Below, piece after piece: positions 51,371 to 60,510 of a DNA stretch of 63,890 bases (the first letter of the stretch is position 1; each line of letters opens with the position of its first letter). Position numbers and translations under genes: made by a program. The DNA is taken from NCBI RefSeq assembly GCF_001720135.1, contig NZ_MCRJ01000004.1:1-63890 (forward strand). Direction: 5' to 3'. The notes under the pieces are model-generated. The model was given only the letters and a program-made list of their open reading frames with translations, ran no database searches and was not told the origin of the DNA. The DNA is from Methylobrevis pamukkalensis. Lineage in GTDB: Bacteria; Pseudomonadota; Alphaproteobacteria; Rhizobiales; Pleomorphomonadaceae.

Positions 51371-51979
51371 TCAGCGCGAGGACGACTGCGGCTTCACCAG
51401 GTTGCGGATCCAGCCCTTGAGCGCGAGCAGCAGCAGGCGGAAGCCGCCGAGCGGCTTGGTCTCGGCGGGCGGCGCGGCAACCGGCGCAGCCGGCGTTGCC
51501 ACCGACCCGTCCGCGGTTGCCGCCACCGGGGCAGCGGCCTGGAGCCGGGTCTCGACGTTGCGCACGAAGTCGGCGACGAGGATGTTGGCGATCTCGGCGA
51601 TGATGCCGGTGCGGCCGAACTGGGCGATGGTGCCCGACAGCTGGATGTCGGACTCGACGCCGACCTTCGTCGTCGCCCCATCCGGCACGACCGTGCAGGT
51701 CATCGTCATCTTGCCGCGGCTGTTGCCCTTGCGGTCGACGCCCTTGCCGTCGAGCGCGATGGTCCGCGCCGTCTCGTCATAGACGACCTGGGCTTCGCCC
51801 TCGAAGCTTGCCTGGAACGGGCCGACCTTGCTCGTCACCTTGCCGGTGTGGCCGCCGCCCTCCTTCGGCCCGAGATATTCGGCGCCGGGCAGGCATTCGG
51901 CGAGCGCGGGAATGTCGTGGAAGAAGGCCCAGACCTCGTCGACCGGCCGGTTGATGGTGAAGTCCTGCTGGAGTTTCAT
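51371..51979 (-). CDS. CoxG-like SRPBCC protein (molybdenum hydroxylase accessory)
   Basis: 202 residues. SRPBCC fold of the CO-dehydrogenase subunit G family: FTINRPVDEVWAFFHDIPAL, ECLPGAE, GKVTSKVGPFQASFEG and GRTGIIAEIANILVADF. The C-terminus has an Ala/Pro linker and a hydrophobic segment (GGFRLLLLALKGWI) as in CoxG proteins that anchor the hydroxylase to the membrane. Its presence beside Cox-type large, medium and small subunit genes supports one functional set. Confidence 0.88.
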   Translation of the reverse strand: MKLQQDFTINRPVDEVWAFFHDIPALAECLPGAEYLGPKEGGGHTGKVTSKVGPFQASFEGEAQVVYDETARTIALDGKGVDRKGNSRGKMTMTCTVVPDGATTKVGVESDIQLSGTIAQFGRTGIIAEIANILVADFVRNVETRLQAAAPVAATADGSVATPAAPVAAPPAETKPLGGFRLLLLALKGWIRNLVKPQSSSR

Positions 51980-52026
51980 GCGGTCTGTCCTTGTTCCGGT
52001 CTGGCCTTGTTCCGGGCTGGGCGACG

Positions 52027-52875
52027 TCACCAGGCGGTGCCGTCGACGGTGATCGCGTAGACGTCGGTGCGCCGGTCCTCGCGCGGGCGGACCAGTTCGG
52101 ACCGCACCTGCGCGGCCTTTGCTGCCGACGGATCGATCGCCGCAAGCGCGATGCCCTCGCGGTCGGGATCGAGGGGACCGGCGAGCACCGTGCCCCACGG
52201 ATCGACGATCAGCGAGGAGCCGAGAAAGCGCACGTCGTCGCGCCGGCCCGGCTGGGAGGCGCAGCAGATGAACACCTGGCTGAGATTGGCCTGCAGGATC
52301 GCCCCGCGCGCCTGGCCGATGTAGCCCATGGCGTCGAAGGGATCGGCATCGAAGCCGCCGACCCAGGCGGTGGGCACCGCGATGATCGACGCGCCCTTGA
52401 GGGCGAGCGCCCGCACCACCTCGACGAAGCGCAGGTCGTAGCAGACGCAGATGCCGACCTTGCCGAACGGCAGGTCGGCGACCGGCAGACCGAGATCGCC
52501 GGGCGTGAACACGTGCTTTTCCCGGTCGAACAGATGCAGCTTGCGGTAATGGCCGACGAGACCGTCCGGTCCGACCAGCATCGCTGCATTGTAGAGGCGG
52601 CCGTCGGCGCGCTCGCAGAAGCCGCCGGCGATGTGGATGCCGAGGCGCGCGGCGGCGGCCTGCCAGGCTTGAAGCGTCGGCCCGTCCACGGGCTCGGCGC
52701 AGGCCTCCAGTCCGTCGCGGTCGATGCCGTAGCCGGAGATGGAGAGTTCCGGGAGGATCACCAGCTTCGCGCCGGCCGCCGCGGCCTGGTCGATCAGGTC
52801 GAGCGTCCGCGCCCGGTTCTCGTCCGGCCGGTAGAGCGCGCTCTGGAACTGGACGGCGGCGACGCCAAGGCTCAT
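52027..52875 (-). CDS. Carbon-nitrogen hydrolase (nitrilase superfamily)
   Basis: 282 residues. The catalytic triad is visible: Glu in LVILPELSISGYG, Lys in HYRKLHLFDREK, Cys in GICVCYDLRF. This pattern fits amidase/omega-amidase or N-carbamoyl hydrolase members rather than true nitrilases. It overlaps the cupin gene upstream (ATGA) and precedes the CoxG-like gene. In the island it could release ammonia from a ring-opened amide. Confidence 0.88.
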   Translation of the reverse strand: MSLGVAAVQFQSALYRPDENRARTLDLIDQAAAAGAKLVILPELSISGYGIDRDGLEACAEPVDGPTLQAWQAAAARLGIHIAGGFCERADGRLYNAAMLVGPDGLVGHYRKLHLFDREKHVFTPGDLGLPVADLPFGKVGICVCYDLRFVEVVRALALKGASIIAVPTAWVGGFDADPFDAMGYIGQARGAILQANLSQVFICCASQPGRRDDVRFLGSSLIVDPWGTVLAGPLDPDREGIALAAIDPSAAKAAQVRSELVRPREDRRTDVYAITVDGTAW

Positions 52876-53270
52876 TTCGGCGGTTCCGCGTCGGCCGGCA
52901 ACGCCTTGACCGCCTTGAGCAGCGGCACGTCGGCCGGGGCCGGGCCGCCGACGCTGACGATGCCGGTGCCGCGGTTGGCCTTGACCGCGTGCTTGACCCC
53001 GACCGGCACGTGCACGACGCAGCCGGCGCGGAACGGCACCTCGATGTCATTGGTGAAGTCGCAGATCGTGCCCTCGCCCTCGAGGATGAAGATGGTATCC
53101 TCGGACAGCGAATGGATATGGGGCACGTTCTCCTCGCCCGGCTCGAGCCGGACATAGTTCATGTTGGCGTTCCAGGCACCGACGCCCGGCCACACCACGA
53201 AGCGGGCATCCTTCGAGATCAGCGGCAGGCGCAGGGTCGGGTGGTCGCGGTGGAAGATCCGGATCGCCAT
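52872..53270 (-). CDS. Small cupin-domain protein 1
   Basis: 132 residues, single beta-barrel cupin. Motif 1 is PGEENVPHIHSLSEDTIFILEG-like with His pair and Glu (parts: PHIHSLSED, FILEGEG); motif 2 is GCVVHVPVGVKHAVKA with His. Metal ligands are complete, so enzymatic (dioxygenase or isomerase) activity is possible. Overlaps both neighbours (TGATG and ATGA), so strictly cotranslated with cupin 2 and the nitrilase-family enzyme. Confidence 0.85.
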   Translation of the reverse strand: MAIRIFHRDHPTLRLPLISKDARFVVWPGVGAWNANMNYVRLEPGEENVPHIHSLSEDTIFILEGEGTICDFTNDIEVPFRAGCVVHVPVGVKHAVKANRGTGIVSVGGPAPADVPLLKAVKALPADAEPPK

Positions 53271-53668
53271 CAGAGTGCGCCTTCCAGGGCAGCGATGCCG
53301 GCGTAGAACGCGGCATCGGGCGGACAGGGGCCGCCGAGGATCTCGATCCTGGCATCGGTCTCGATGCGGTAGCTGTCGCCGGCATCGATGTGAACCATCG
53401 TGCCCTCGACGAGTTCGGACGTTCCGTCACCGCCGAGATCGACGATGCGGCCGGTTCCGGATATCACGTAGTAGACACAGTCCGACGCATGGCTCAGGGG
53501 AATGGTTGAGCCGCCTTCGGTAAGTGAGATAAGCTGAAAACTCCGGAACCTGGCACCGTTACCGGGCCAGAGCACCACACGCCCGCGGCCGTTTCTTTCG
53601 ATGATCGGAATTTCCGGACAGTCAGACGAGGTGTCGATGACACGCACCACATTCGCGGAAGAGGTCAT
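53270..53668 (-). CDS. Small cupin-domain protein 2
   Basis: 132 residues, cupin-like. Contains GRVVLWPGNGARFRSFQLI, SHASDCVYYVISGTG and GTMVHIDAGDSYRIE. The motif-1 His pair is not clear, so metal binding may be altered; a binding or sensing role is possible. First gene of its unit, divergent from the XRE-cupin regulator with only 65 bp between the start codons. Confidence 0.8.
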   Translation of the reverse strand: MTSSANVVRVIDTSSDCPEIPIIERNGRGRVVLWPGNGARFRSFQLISLTEGGSTIPLSHASDCVYYVISGTGRIVDLGGDGTSELVEGTMVHIDAGDSYRIETDARIEILGGPCPPDAAFYAGIAALEGAL

Positions 53669-53701
53669 ATCTGGCGCTCATTTTGTTTGTCATTGAACGG
53701 A

Positions 53702-53718
53702 TTTTAATTTAGTCAAAA
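53702..53718. promoter_or_regulatory. Shared island motif between cupin operon and regulator
   Basis: TTTTAA-TTTAG-TCAAAA, a 6-5-6 inverted repeat with one mismatched pair, in the 65-bp space between the divergent cupin 2 and XRE-cupin regulator genes. It ends 15 bp before the regulator ATG, so binding would also block the regulator's own expression. Confidence 0.68.
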
Positions 53719-53733
53719 AACAAGGTCAACACC

Positions 53734-54405
53734 ATGGTTGATCCGGAACGCCGGAAAATACACGTCAAGCTCGGCCGAGCTGACGGCGACGAAGGGACTT
53801 CGCAGATGGACATGCCTTCGGAAGGCGGGCTCGACTCGGTGGCCGACGCGACGGCCAGCGCGCTGGCGGCGATCGGCAACCGGATTCGCGAGGCCCGGCT
53901 CGGCCGCGGCATGACCCTGCAGGCGATCGCGCAGGTGTCGGGCGTCAGCCCGTCGATGCTGAGCCTCGTCGAGCGCGGCCGCGCCTCGCCCTCGATCGGC
54001 TCGCTGATCGTGATCGCCAATGCGCTCGGCATCACCATGTCGGAGCTGGTGGCGACCCCGGAGGTGCGGGAAGACCGGCTGGTGGTCCATTCCGAGGATG
54101 CCCCGATCGTCGAGACCGCCAAGCATGTGGTGCGGCGGATGCTGCGCGAGGACCGCGAGCGCGGCGTCTCGGTTGCGCTCAACGAATACGAGGCCCACAC
54201 CGGCAGCGCCGAGCGGCCGATCTCCCACGAGGGCTTCGAATACGGCTTCATCCTCGAGGGCCAGCTGACCGTCGAGGTCGACGGCATCAGCCACCAGCTC
54301 AAGGCCGGCGACCTGATCGCCTATGACTCGCGGCGGCAGCACAAGATCTGGAACCACGGCGGCGGCAAGGTCCGCACCCTGTGGTTCAACCTCGACCGCG
54401 GCTGA
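53734..54405 (+). CDS. XRE-family regulator with C-terminal cupin sensor
   Basis: 223 residues. Helix-turn-helix at about 48-103 (GMTLQAIAQVSGVSPSMLSL, ERGRASPSIGSL) and a cupin sensor at about 145-220 (FEYGFILEGQLTVEVDG, AGDLIAYDSRRQHKIWNHG). This architecture is common among regulators of polyamine, amino-acid and aromatic catabolism. It is the only plus-strand gene of the island and lies between its two main operons, and the shared TTTTRA-N5-TYAAAA motif is in its promoter. I infer that it controls the whole cluster. Confidence 0.88.
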   Translation: MVDPERRKIHVKLGRADGDEGTSQMDMPSEGGLDSVADATASALAAIGNRIREARLGRGMTLQAIAQVSGVSPSMLSLVERGRASPSIGSLIVIANALGITMSELVATPEVREDRLVVHSEDAPIVETAKHVVRRMLREDRERGVSVALNEYEAHTGSAERPISHEGFEYGFILEGQLTVEVDGISHQLKAGDLIAYDSRRQHKIWNHGGGKVRTLWFNLDRG

Positions 54406-54449
54406 GGCGCCGGAAACATCCGGCCGGTCGCGGCCAGGCCGCGCCGCGC

Positions 54450-56734
54450 TCACCGGAGCCCCGCGACAAGGGCATGCAGCCGCGACGGCGAGACCGGCAG
54501 GCGGGTGACGAGACCCGGGCTCTGCAGCGCATCGTCGATTGCCGCGGCGATCGCCGCGCCGACGGCCGTGATCCCGCCCTCGCCCGCGCCCTTTACTCCC
54601 AGCGGATTCTGCGGGCTCGGCGCGTCCTCGCGCACGAAGGCCTCCACCGGCGGCATCTCGTGGCAGGTCGGCATCAGATAGTCGGCGAGGCTGGCCGCGA
54701 GCGGCTGGCCGCCCTCGTCGTAGACGAATTCCTCCAGCAGCGCGCCGCCGATGCCCTGGGCGCAGGCGCCGACGATCTGCCCCTCGACCAGCATCGGATT
54801 GACCGCGCGGCCGACATCGCAGGCGACCACGTAGCGCTCGACCGTCACGCCGCCGGTCTCGCGGTCGACCCGCACCTGCGCGACATGGATGCCGTAGGGA
54901 TAGTTCATGTGGTCGGCGGCGAACTCGCCCTCGCCGGTGAGCCCCGGTCCGCCGAGATGCCGGGCGACGTCGGCGAGCGACGCCGAGGCGCCCGAGGCGG
55001 AAACGAAGGAACCCTTCTCGAAAATGAGACCGGCGGGATCGGCCTGCAGCAGGGCGGCAGCGGCGGGACGCGCCCGCGCCAGAACATCCTCGCTGGCGAT
55101 CTTCACCGCCGAGCCGGTCATCACCGTGACCCGCGAGGCGAAGGCGCCAAGACCGTATTCGATCCGGTCGGTCTGGCCGTGGATCACCCGCATCCGCTCG
55201 GGCGCGATGCCGAGGGTTTCGGAGGCGATCTGCGCCAGCACGGTTTCCACCCCCTGCCCGATCGACGCGACGCCGGTGACGATCTCGACGCTGCCGTCGG
55301 GAGCAATCGCGATGCGGGCGAGATCCTTCGGGCCAAGGCCGCTCTTTTCCACGAAGAAGGCAAGGCCGAGCCCCACCGCCTCGCCGGCGTTGCGCCGGGC
55401 GGCGACATCGATCCGCGCCTGCGCATGGCCGACATGGGCGAGCGTGCGGTCGAGCAGGTCGTGGTAGAGGCCGGAATCGTAGACCACGTGGGTGCCGAGC
55501 GTGTCGAGGCCGCGGTGGAACGGCATCGCCTCGGCCGGAACGAGATTGACGCGGCGGACCTCGACCGGATCGAGGCCGAGTTCGGCGGCGATGCGATCGA
55601 CCAGTCGCTCGCGGGCAAACGTCGACTCGTAGCGGCCCGGCGCGCGGTAGGTGCCCGACGGCGTCTTGTTGGTCAGCCGGATGTGGCCGGCGACCCGGTA
55701 GGCCGGGATCACGTAGGGGCCGGGCAGCAGGCCGGCGGCGAGATCGGTGACCGTGCCGCCGTGGGTGCGCACATAGGCGCCCTGGTCGGTGGTGAACTCG
55801 GCGTCGAGGCCGAGGATGTAGCCGCGCGAATCGACCGCGGCGCGCAGGCGGTAGACCTGGTCGCGGGAATGGTTGGCCGCGAGCAGATGCTCCTTGCGGT
55901 CCTCCACCCATTTCACCGGCACGCCGAGGCGCAGGGCGGCGGCGCAGACCAGCACGTCTTCGGGATAGAGCTCGCCGCGGATGCCGAAGCCGCCGCCGAC
56001 ATGGCCTTCCGACAATTGCAGCCGCGCGGGATCGCGGCCCAGCATGCGGGCGATGGCGTCGCGGTTGTAGTGGGGCACCTTGCGGCGCCATACATGGTGA
56101 GGACGTCGCGCGCGGCGTCAAAGACGGCGAGCGCGCCGCGGGTTTCCATCGGCACGCCGCTGTGGCGACCGATCTTGACCTCGAGTTCGATCACCCGGTG
56201 GGCGTCGGCAAAGGCGGCGTCGAGGTCGCCGTAGCCCTTGCGCACCACAGCCGGCTCGCTGAGGAAGCCCGGCATCGTGTCCGGCTTGAAGGCCGAGGGG
56301 GCGGCCAGCGGATCGAGCACGGCATCGAGCTCGTCGACATCGCAGAAGACCAGATCGGCGGCATCCTCGGCCACATAGGGATCGACCGCGAACACCACGG
56401 CCACCGGCTCGCCCACATAGCGCACGTAGTCACGGGCCAGCACATGCTGGCGATAGGGCGCGAGACCCTCGATCCGGGTCATGCGGAAGTCGATCGGCGG
56501 CAGGTCGTCGACGTCGGCGATGGTCCAGACGGCGAGCACGCCGGGCAGCGCGACCGCGTCGTCGATCTCCACGGCGAGGATGCGGCCGAAGGCGACGGGC
56601 GAGCGCACGACGCGCATGTGCACCTGGCCCGGCGCATTGAAATCGGCGGCAAAGCAGCCCTGCCCACGCAGGAGCGGCCCGTCCTCGAGCCGCTTCACCG
56701 ACATGCCGATGCCGCTCATGCCCGTGTCTCTCAT
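54450..56734 (-). CDS. Xanthine-dehydrogenase-family molybdopterin large subunit (copy 1), one frameshift
   Basis: About 761 residues. Large, Mo-cofactor-binding subunit of an aldehyde oxidase/xanthine dehydrogenase-type hydroxylase. N-terminus SVKRLEDGPLLRGQGCF; GVPMETRGALAVFD; EGHVGGGFGIRGELYPED; active-site loop PSGTYRAPGRYES; catalytic-Glu motif GVKGAGEGG near the C-terminus. The CO-dehydrogenase signature AYxCSFR is absent. The frame breaks near 56081-56083 (YGAA should continue KVPHYNRDAI). The start at 56734 overlaps the 2Fe-2S gene stop (ATGA). Last gene of the FAD-large-2Fe-2S-large operon. Confidence 0.9.
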
Positions 56735-57234
56735 GAACGTGTCGCCTGCGGGGCCGGGCCCGCCTTCATCACCTCGGCGGCAAGGCGCACGGCCTTGACG
56801 ATGTTCTGGTAGCCGGTGCAGCGGCAGAGGTTGGAGGAGAGCACGTCGCGGATCTCCTCGTCGGTCATGTCGGGGTTTTCCTCCAGCGCGCCGGCCGCCA
56901 GCATCAGGAAGCCGGGGGTGCAGAAGCCGCATTGCAGGCCGTGGTTTTCCCAGAAGGCCTGCTGCAGCGGATGCAGCCTGTCGCCATCGGCGAGACCCTC
57001 GACGGTGCGCACCGAGGCGCCGTTCGCCTGGACGCCGAACATCAGGCAGGAGCGCACCGGCTTGCCGTCGACCAGCACGGTGCAGGCGCCGCAGACCCCG
57101 TGTTCGCAGCCGAGATGGGTGCCGGTGAGCCGCAGGTCGTCGCGCAGCATGTCGGCGAGGCTGCGGCGCGGTTCGACCTCGGCGGTCATCGCGGTGCCGT
57201 TGACGGTCAGGGTGATCTTGATCTTGTCAGACAT
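56731..57234 (-). CDS. 2Fe-2S small subunit of molybdenum hydroxylase (CoxS-like)
   Basis: 167 residues. Two-cluster ferredoxin of the xanthine dehydrogenase family: plant-type cluster GCEHGVCGACTVLVDG with a later RSC, and the second cluster CGFCTPGF plus CRCTGYQNI. The start at 57234 (MSDKIKITLTVNG) lies 8 bp inside the end of the upstream large-subunit gene, and its stop overlaps the start of the downstream one. It is the only small subunit, so it must serve both large subunits. Confidence 0.95.
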   Translation of the reverse strand: MSDKIKITLTVNGTAMTAEVEPRRSLADMLRDDLRLTGTHLGCEHGVCGACTVLVDGKPVRSCLMFGVQANGASVRTVEGLADGDRLHPLQQAFWENHGLQCGFCTPGFLMLAAGALEENPDMTDEEIRDVLSSNLCRCTGYQNIVKAVRLAAEVMKAGPAPQATRS

Positions 57235-59566
57235 CGGCCGGAGCCCTCGTGTTCCTGATCGCCATGTTCCTGATCGCGAGGCGGATCTTCTGCGGGGTCG
57301 CCGGCATCTCGTCGATCTCGACGCCGAAGGGGGCGAGCGCGTCGGCAACCGCGTTGAGCACCGCGGCCGGGGCGCCGATGGTGCCGCCCTCGCCCACGCC
57401 CTTGGCCTTGGTCACGCTCTCCGGCGAGATCGTCTCCATGTGGAGGATCTCCAGATCCGGCACTTCGAGCGCGGTCGGCGGCAGGTAGTCGGCGAGCGAG
57501 GTGGTGAGGAGGTTGCCGTCCTCGTCGTAGATCAGCTCCTCGTAGAGCGCGTTGCCGATGCCCTGGGCCACGCCGCCGGCGATCTGGCCGTCGACGATCA
57601 TCGGGTTGATCAGCACGCCGGCGTCCTCGACGACGACGAAGCGGAGGATCTTCACGCCGCCGGTCTCGATGTCGACCTCGACCTCGCAGATGTGGCAGGC
57701 GTTGGAGAAGGTGCCGCCCGGATCGTAGAAGCCGCTGGTGCGGATGCCGGCCTCCAGGCCGAAGCGCTGGCTCTGGTGATGGGCGGCGCGGGCAAGATCG
57801 GGGATCGGGGTGGCCTTGTTGGTGCCGGGCACCCGGGCATAGCCCTCGTCCAGCACCACCGCGCCGACCTCGACCTCCATCATCTTCGCGGCGATCGCCT
57901 TCAGCTTATCCGCGGCCGCCTCGGCCGCGAATTTGGTGGCGCCGCCGGCGATCACCATCGACCGGCTGGCGAACGTGCCCCAGCCATAGGGCGTCGCGTC
58001 GGTGTCGCCGGCGATCACCCGCACCCGGTCCGGCACGACGCCGATCTCGTCGGCGACGAGCTGGGCGAGCGCGGTCTTGAGACCCTGGCCATGGGGCGAG
58101 GAGCCGATGCGGACCTCGACGTTGCCGGACGGGTCCATGGCCAGATCGACGCTTTCATAGCCCGGCACGATGCCCATGCCGCGCTGGGCATAGACCGGCG
58201 TGCCGTAGCCGGTGCGCTCGGAAAACACCGAGACGCCGAGGCCGAGATAGCGGCCCTCGGTGCGGGCCCTGGCCTGCCGGGCGCGAAAGGCCGGCACGTC
58301 CACATGGGCGACGGCGGCCTCCATCGCCTGCAGGTAGGAGCCCTCGTCGTAGACGACCCCGGTCGGCGAGCGATGGGGAAAGCTGGTGATCAGGTTGCGG
58401 CGGCGGATCTCGACCGCGTCGAGGCCGAGGGCTTTCGCCGCCTTCTCCATCAGCCGTTCCATGGTGAAGGTCAGCATCGGCCGGGCGACGCCGCGGTAGG
58501 GCGCCATCATGCAGGTGTTGGTGGTGACGCCGCGCGAGCGGCCCCGGTATTCCGGCACGACATAGGGGCCGGGCAGCTCGCCGAAGGCCATCAGCGGCTC
58601 CACGCCGCAGGTGACCGGATAGCAGGAAAAGGCGCCGACGTTGGACTTCAGGTTGGCATCGAGCGCCAGCAGCCGTCCCTCGGCCGAGAAGGCGCCGCGC
58701 ACGAAAAAGGCCTGGTCGCGGCTGTGGGCGGAGGCAAGGAAATTCTCGCGGCGGTCCTCGATCCACGCCACCTTGGTGCGCAGCTTGCGGGCCAGCCAGA
58801 CGAGGACGACATATTCGGGAAACAGCGACATCTTCTGGCCGAAGCCGCCGCCGACATCCGGCGCGATCACGCGCAGGTCGGATTCGGCCATGCCGACCAC
58901 GTCGGCCAAGCCGGTGCGCAGCATGTGCGGCATCTGCACCGAGGCGACCAGCGTGACGCGGCCGGTGGCCCGGTCGTAGCTCGCGACCCCGCCGCGGGTC
59001 TCCATCGGCACCGCCGACTGGCGGCGCGAGCGCAGATCGAGCTCGATGACAACCGCGGCCTGCGCGACTGCCTCGTCGAACCCCTTGGTCTTCAGATTGC
59101 CCTCGACCAGCACGTTTTCCGGGGCTTCCGGATGCACGGCCCGGGCACCTTCGGCCAGCGCCGCGTCGAAGGTCAGGATCGGGTCCTGCGGCTCGATGTC
59201 GATGAACACCTGCTCGGCGAGATCTTCCGCCTCGGCGGCGGTGCGGGCGACCGCGACGGCGACGGCCTGGCCCGGAAACACGACCCGTCCGGCAGCGAGC
59301 GCGGGCTGGCCGACGGCCCGGTAATCGGGCCGGTTCAGCACCGGGCGGATCACGCCGACGCCGTGGAGATCAGCGGCGGTGAACACCTGGCCGCCACCGG
59401 GCGCGATCTCCGGCAGCTCGATGCCGAGGATCTCGCCGGCCGCGAGCGGGCTGCGCGCGAAGGCGACATGCAGCGCGCCGTCGGCATGGTCGGCGACATA
59501 GGTGCCGTGACCCTTGAGCAGGCTCGGGTCTTCCAGACGTGGCAGGGAGCGGCCGATCCAGGTCAT
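57227..59566 (-). CDS. Xanthine-dehydrogenase-family molybdopterin large subunit (copy 2)
   Basis: 779 residues, intact. N-terminus GRSLPRLEDPSLLKGHGTYV; SAVPMETRGGVASYD; APDVGGGFGQKMSLFPEY; active-site loop MMAPYRGVARPM; catalytic-Glu motif KGVGEGGTIGAP. Only moderately similar to copy 1 and with a different active-site loop, so probably a different specificity or an old duplication. The start overlaps the FAD-subunit stop (ATGA) and the stop lies inside the 2Fe-2S gene, placing it firmly in one operon. Confidence 0.93.
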   Translation of the reverse strand: MTWIGRSLPRLEDPSLLKGHGTYVADHADGALHVAFARSPLAAGEILGIELPEIAPGGGQVFTAADLHGVGVIRPVLNRPDYRAVGQPALAAGRVVFPGQAVAVAVARTAAEAEDLAEQVFIDIEPQDPILTFDAALAEGARAVHPEAPENVLVEGNLKTKGFDEAVAQAAVVIELDLRSRRQSAVPMETRGGVASYDRATGRVTLVASVQMPHMLRTGLADVVGMAESDLRVIAPDVGGGFGQKMSLFPEYVVLVWLARKLRTKVAWIEDRRENFLASAHSRDQAFFVRGAFSAEGRLLALDANLKSNVGAFSCYPVTCGVEPLMAFGELPGPYVVPEYRGRSRGVTTNTCMMAPYRGVARPMLTFTMERLMEKAAKALGLDAVEIRRRNLITSFPHRSPTGVVYDEGSYLQAMEAAVAHVDVPAFRARQARARTEGRYLGLGVSVFSERTGYGTPVYAQRGMGIVPGYESVDLAMDPSGNVEVRIGSSPHGQGLKTALAQLVADEIGVVPDRVRVIAGDTDATPYGWGTFASRSMVIAGGATKFAAEAAADKLKAIAAKMMEVEVGAVVLDEGYARVPGTNKATPIPDLARAAHHQSQRFGLEAGIRTSGFYDPGGTFSNACHICEVEVDIETGGVKILRFVVVEDAGVLINPMIVDGQIAGGVAQGIGNALYEELIYDEDGNLLTTSLADYLPPTALEVPDLEILHMETISPESVTKAKGVGEGGTIGAPAAVLNAVADALAPFGVEIDEMPATPQKIRLAIRNMAIRNTRAPADV

Positions 59567-60420
59567 GCCGCGGCCTCCGCCAGCGCGCGGCGGATCACGG
59601 TGCCGAGGAGATCGCGGCGATAGTCGGCGCCGGCGTGGATGTCCTCGCTGACATCGATGCTGTCCTGCGCCATCGCGGCCGCAGCGGCGAAGGTTTCGGC
59701 ATGTGCCGGCTGGCCGACGAGGAAGGCCTCGGTCTTGGCGAGCCGCAGCGCCCGGTCGGCGACGCCGCCGACGCCGAGGCGCGCCTCGCGGATCGTGCCG
59801 CCCTCGATGCGCAGGGCGGTGAGCGCCATGGCGAGGGCAAAATCGCCTTTGCGGCGGGAGAATTCGTAAAAGCCCGTGCCCCAGCCGGCGCCGAGCGGCG
59901 GCAGGTCGATGCGCACGAGGATCTCGGACGGCTGGAGCGCGGTGGTGAAGGTGCCGCGGAAGAAGTCGGCCGCGGCAACCTCGCGCGTGCCGGTCAGGCT
60001 GGCGATGTGCAGGGTTGCGCCGAGCGTGGCCGTGACGAGGCACCATTCGGAGGCCGGATCGGCGTGGGAGAGACTGCCGCCGAAGGTGCCGCGCTGGCGG
60101 ATCGGATAGTGGGCGATGTTGCGCACCACCTTGGCGAGGAGATCGGCGAGCGGGCCGGAAAACGGCGGGGTGTGGAAGGCCGCATGGCGGGTGAGCGCGC
60201 CGATCGAGATGCCGCGCGCGCTGTCGCCGGAGATGCCGGAAAGGCCCGCGACACCGTTGATGTCGACGAGGGTCCCGGGCCGGGCCAGCCGAAAGTTCAT
60301 CGCCGGCACGAGGCTCTGGCCGCCGGCCAGAATCTTGCCGTCGTCCCCGATCCGGTCGATCATCTCCAGCGCTTCGGCAAGCGTGGTCGGGGCGAGATAG
60401 GCGAAGGCGGCTGGTTTCAT
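59563..60420 (-). CDS. FAD-binding medium subunit of molybdenum hydroxylase (CoxM-like)
   Basis: 285 residues. FAD_binding_5 motif AGGQSLVPAMNFRLARP near 37-53 and TFGGSLSHADPASEW (FAD pyrophosphate loop), then the CO-dehydrogenase C-terminal domain. It passes electrons from the Fe-S clusters to an external acceptor. First gene of the operon; an inverted repeat of the island type lies about 90 bp upstream. Confidence 0.93.
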   Translation of the reverse strand: MKPAAFAYLAPTTLAEALEMIDRIGDDGKILAGGQSLVPAMNFRLARPGTLVDINGVAGLSGISGDSARGISIGALTRHAAFHTPPFSGPLADLLAKVVRNIAHYPIRQRGTFGGSLSHADPASEWCLVTATLGATLHIASLTGTREVAAADFFRGTFTTALQPSEILVRIDLPPLGAGWGTGFYEFSRRKGDFALAMALTALRIEGGTIREARLGVGGVADRALRLAKTEAFLVGQPAHAETFAAAAAMAQDSIDVSEDIHAGADYRRDLLGTVIRRALAEAAA

Positions 60421-60510
60421 GGCGGACCTGATCGCTGAGCTTTTGGCAACGGAGGAGGCGGCTGGCGCCCCTTCGATGCGGCAGACTACGCCTTCCGCAC
60501 CGGCCCGTCG

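Noticed and set aside
56816-59623. 935-codon plus-strand frame opposite the molybdenum hydroxylase genes
   Set aside because: Antisense shadow; the minus strand carries the conserved cofactor and cluster motifs.
54450-60420. Aerobic carbon monoxide dehydrogenase
   Set aside because: Neither large subunit has the CO-dehydrogenase active-site signature AYxCSFR; the loops are TYRAPGRYES and PYRGVARPM, so it is another family member.
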